From Elysia marginata (lineage: Eukaryota > Mollusca > Gastropoda > Plakobranchidae): DNA of 32,458 nt. Position numbers and translations under genes: made by a program. This document shows positions 30,021 to 32,458 of the stretch, one piece after another. Numbering within the stretch: the first letter of the stretch is position 1; every line of letters begins with the position of its first letter. Location of the stretch: the NCBI GenBank assembly GCA_019649035.1, contig BMAT01001410.1, positions 28,215 to 60,672 of the forward strand, read 5' to 3'. The notes below the pieces were generated by a model, which saw only the letters and a program-made list of their open reading frames with translations, was not told the origin of the DNA and did not search any database.

Positions 30021-30494
30021 GGGTTCCTAGACAATGATGTTCAAACAGCCTCTAAAAAGAGATCTAGGCCACAAATTATAAAAAAAATCTCAATGTGATT
30101 GGTGAAAAAAGGTCTAGTAGAAAGAATCTTATTTAGGTATTATAATTATTTAGCCTAGATTTTAGGGCAATCGTCATAAACTGATAGCTTCAAGTTCAAT
30201 CATATGATGATAATCATGTATTTGCAACTCAATCTATATCATTTTTAGCAATTTTATGATTTATCAAAATAATCATATCATACCATCTGTTTATAATTTG
30301 TTTGTTTTGTTCTCAAGTTCACATATTGATTTACATTTGGTGAAAAAAGTATGAAGTGGGTATAGTAGAGCATGTCTACTGTTGGGGGGATTTTTGGTGA
30401 GGCTCCACTGTGAGGGTGGTCCGGCTGTAGGGAGTGCTGCTATAGATGAGCACTACTGTAGGCCTACCTAGTTTTTTGTTGGGAATATTTTACT

Positions 30495-30666
30495 TGAGTC
30501 TCTTTCCTATTGCTCTCTCTTTCCTATAAAACTTTCTTTGCACGTCCCTCTCTTTCTCCTGGTATTTTTCTCTCATCTTCCCACATCATGGTCACTTCTT
30601 TTCTTCAGTTTCTCCCACTATTTATTATCAATCTAAATTCCTGCCTCATTTTACTTTTTATTCCAG
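30495..30666 (+). promoter_or_regulatory. Pyrimidine-rich region ending in a splice acceptor for the SMIM12 exon
   Basis: About 170 nt of T/C-rich sequence ends TTTTACTTTTTATTCCAG (AG at 30665-30666), a textbook acceptor, placing the minisatellite and SMIM12 CDS in one exon. The upstream non-coding exon was not located; a somewhat GC-richer stretch at 30380-30470 is a candidate. Confidence 0.5.
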
Positions 30667-30670
30667 AATT

Positions 30671-30894
30671 GAACAACTGTAGATTCTGCTTGGCAGTACA
30701 GTGAACAACTGTAGATTCTGCTCAACAGTACAGTGAACAACTGTAGATTCTGCTCGGCAGTACAGTGAACAACTGTAGGTTCTGCTCAACAGTACAGTGA
30801 ACAACTGTAGATTCTGCTCGGCAGTATAGTGAACAACTGTAGATTCTGCTCGGCAGTACAGTGAACAACTGTAGGTTCTGCTCGGCAGTACAGT
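30671..30894 (+). repeat. 32-bp minisatellite, seven copies, in probable SMIM12 5' UTR
   Basis: Seven head-to-tail 32-nt units starting GAACAACTGTAGATTCTGCT and ending GGCAGTACAGT, exactly in phase from 30671 to 30894. Variable sites are CTCGG/CTCAA/CTTGG, AGATT/AGGTT and TACAGT/TATAGT. No ATG occurs in any copy. It ends 27 nt before the SMIM12 start. Confidence 0.95.
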
Positions 30895-30921
30895 GTAATA
30901 GTATACTGTATTTCAACAATC

Positions 30922-31188
30922 ATGTGGAACATTATCTTCAATGCTGCTAGAGTTTATGCACCTTACATCACCCTACCTTTTGCTGCTGTGGTTGGGTTCA
31001 TCGGGTACAACCTGGAATGGACGATTCGAAAAGAAAAGAACACTCCATATAAAGCAGTGAGCATTGTAGAAGAACGTAATGAAAGAAAGCTTCGGGAGAA
31101 CATAGACAATGACCCTACTGTTGTCGAACCCCTGAAGGCAAAAAAGGACATTCCAAAGACAATTCTGGGACGAAATGAAAATTTTTAA
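30922..31188 (+). CDS. SMIM12: SMIM12, small integral membrane protein 12 (complete, 88 aa)
   Basis: Single-exon CDS, ATG 30922 to TAA 31186-31188. SMIM12 is a conserved metazoan single-pass membrane protein of unknown function, 92 aa in human. It begins MWNIIFNAARVYAPYITLPF, where human has [20 protein letters not shown], and continues AVVGFIGYNLEW, then a charged tail (EERNERKLREN) and a final ILGRNENF, matching human VLNRNRPEKN. A transmembrane segment is predicted at residues 9-31. The start is the first ATG after the acceptor at 30666 and matches the family N-terminus. Minus-strand open frames overlapping it are shadows. Confidence 0.95.
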   Translation: MWNIIFNAARVYAPYITLPFAAVVGFIGYNLEWTIRKEKNTPYKAVSIVEERNERKLRENIDNDPTVVEPLKAKKDIPKTILGRNENF

Positions 31189-31468
31189 CACATGTGATGT
31201 TGTTAGTTGTACTTTTCTAGTATATAAATTTCATATTTTCTAAGCAAAATTTGTTTGTCAGTAAATGTTACCAAAAGTGATATTTATTGATGTATTTTTC
31301 TTTGATCTTTTTTAAAGTGAGACAGTCAAGGTTGATAATTCAAATACACCAGTGGCTAGGATCAAAGCTATGAAAGGTTATGAATCGGGTTGGTTTCATC
31401 TGTTTTAAGGTGAATTTATGTATAAAGTGTGAATCGTAAATTTTAAACTTTAATTTCTGTAAAAATGA

Positions 31469-31474
31469 AATAAA
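31469..31474 (+). terminator. Candidate SMIM12 polyadenylation signal
   Basis: AATAAA about 280 nt past the SMIM12 stop. It precedes the MITE at 31552. Confidence 0.5.
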
Positions 31475-31549
31475 TAATTCTTTATCAAATTCTATTGTCC
31501 AGGTCTTTGAATCGAAGTTTGATAATGTGCCTTGACTTAATGACTTAAA

Positions 31550-31742
31550 TACAGTGGAATCCACCCAAAGTCAACATTTTTAAGGGAAACTTTTGCTTTA
31601 AAAAAGTGAACTCTGTTTTGCAGTCCCATTTTGTATTTCTTTATATATTTTGTAATGGTTAATGTCAACTCTTGCTTTTAAAAGTCAAAATCAACACATT
31701 TTTCCGGTCCCAAGGTGTTGACTTTATTGGGATTCCACTGTA
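31550..31742. mobile_element. Tc1/mariner-type (pogo/Tigger-like) MITE
   Basis: CAGTGGAATCC at 31552 and its inverted copy ending 31740 bound a 189-bp element. Both sides carry TA (31550-31551 and 31741-31742), the target of this superfamily. AAAGTCAACA within each arm extends the terminal repeats to about 28 bp. No coding content. Confidence 0.75.
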
Positions 31743-32320
31743 CTTTTATTCTGAGTAAGTTAAATGCTTAGTTTTATTTTTAAAAAGTTATTAAGGTGCA
31801 TTAAAATACAAATTTTTACAGATGTAACAATATAACTTCAATTTGACAAAGATATTATCATAAGAAAATGCACCAAAATTTCACTGTAATGATCAATTTC
31901 CTTTTTCTTTAATGCTTGTAGTAGGTCTATATGCTTTGCTCTCAGTTTTGTTCGTTTAAATTTTACTTTATATTACTACTATGTATTACAGCTACTGGAG
32001 AAAAATAAGAACAGGATTGAAAAGGTAATCATTGATTTATATTTCGGAAAGAATGTTATAGCCATGCCAATGGTTGTACAGAATTTTTAAAATGTCTTAC
32101 TGCTGATAATATAATCTATCTCCTGTCACATTGTGACTTGGACCTTAAAATTAAATACTATGTACAAGAACAATCTCAGCTACGTCTGTTATGATTAAGC
32201 ATGAGTTTACCATTTCCATCCGGCGTTTCTAAAGATGAATGCATTATGTTGTATCCGGTCAGCTACAATTTTATTATCTAAACTTATCAAAAATGTAAAA
32301 AAAACATATACATGTATCAT
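31743..32320. other. AT-rich sequence without recognised feature
   Basis: No coding relic, repeat pair or RNA gene that I can support. Confidence 0.5.
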
Positions 32321-32324
32321 CATC

Positions 32325-32430
32325 TGACACGGCTGTTAACGCTCGCCAACTCGGTTTCTCAGCCAGGCCTCGGCTGGCTCACCTCTGTGAACCTGTGACC
32401 CCTTGACCCTGCTCATCCTCGCATTGCGTT
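32325..32430. other. GC-rich terminal patch with TGACCC direct repeat
   Basis: A patch much richer in G+C than its surroundings. It contains TGACCC at 32396-32401 and 32404-32409 (spacer 2) and AGCCA/TGGCT inverted arms (32361-32379). It could be a promoter or non-coding exon of a neighbouring gene, or a repeat end. Undetermined. Confidence 0.3.
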
Positions 32431-32458
32431 AAAATGATTTTAGTTTCACTGTAAATAA

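Noticed and set aside
30671-30894. CRISPR-like repeat array
   Set aside because: Units are directly abutting with no unique spacers, in a eukaryotic gene leader.
30722-30919. Minus-strand open frame with repeated Leu-His-Cys-Thr-like peptides
   Set aside because: It is the 32-bp minisatellite read backwards; since 32 is not a multiple of 3 the peptide rotates frame and has no coding signature.

Overview
This is a window of a eukaryotic nuclear genome: AT-rich, with split genes, canonical GT...AG introns, long low-complexity introns and many degenerate transposons. Gene content is plain metazoan housekeeping. The repeat style (many small inverted-repeat elements, tRNA-derived SINEs, a Rex1/CR1-like LINE relic, dense TCTAGATCTAGA clusters) suggests an invertebrate, and my best guess is a mollusc such as a gastropod. 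That taxonomic guess is inference; the sequence alone does not prove it.

Layout. (1) 269-13770, + strand: the 3' fourteen coding exons of MTIF2, mitochondrial translation initiation factor 2. The mitochondrial presequence and N-terminal exons lie upstream of the window. (2) 13771-17700: convergent intergenic region holding a ~1.16-kb hAT-like element with an intact 8-bp target duplication, SINE-like debris and a 97-bp piggyBac-type MITE. (3) 18994-26808, - strand: a complete eight-exon TMX1-type ER thioredoxin-like transmembrane protein (276 aa). (4) 26850-30660: divergent intergenic region with a 3'-end Rex1/CR1-like LINE relic, an 89-bp-arm foldback palindrome, another inverted repeat and TCTAGATCTAGA clusters. 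(5) 30667-31188, + strand: SMIM12, with a single-exon 88-aa CDS, preceded by a seven-copy 32-bp minisatellite that appears to be the gene's 5' UTR. (6) 31190-32458: a pogo/Tigger-like MITE and a short GC-rich terminal patch.

Two assembly gaps (runs of N) lie at 10270-10518 (MTIF2 intron) and 21929-22233 (TMX1 intron).

The three genes do not form a pathway: MTIF2 acts in mitochondrial translation initiation, TMX1 in ER membrane redox folding, and SMIM12 is a conserved small membrane protein of unknown function. I reconstructed the exons by hand from reading-frame continuity, splice consensus and recalled family motifs. Every junction listed keeps frame, and both TMX1 and the visible part of MTIF2 read to their stop without interruption. 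I see no operon, CRISPR array, phage or other prokaryotic system. The most unusual items are the SMIM12 5' UTR minisatellite, the double-armed foldback, the hAT element beside MTIF2, the hairpin in MTIF2 intron 3, and two coding-like relics flanking the first gap.
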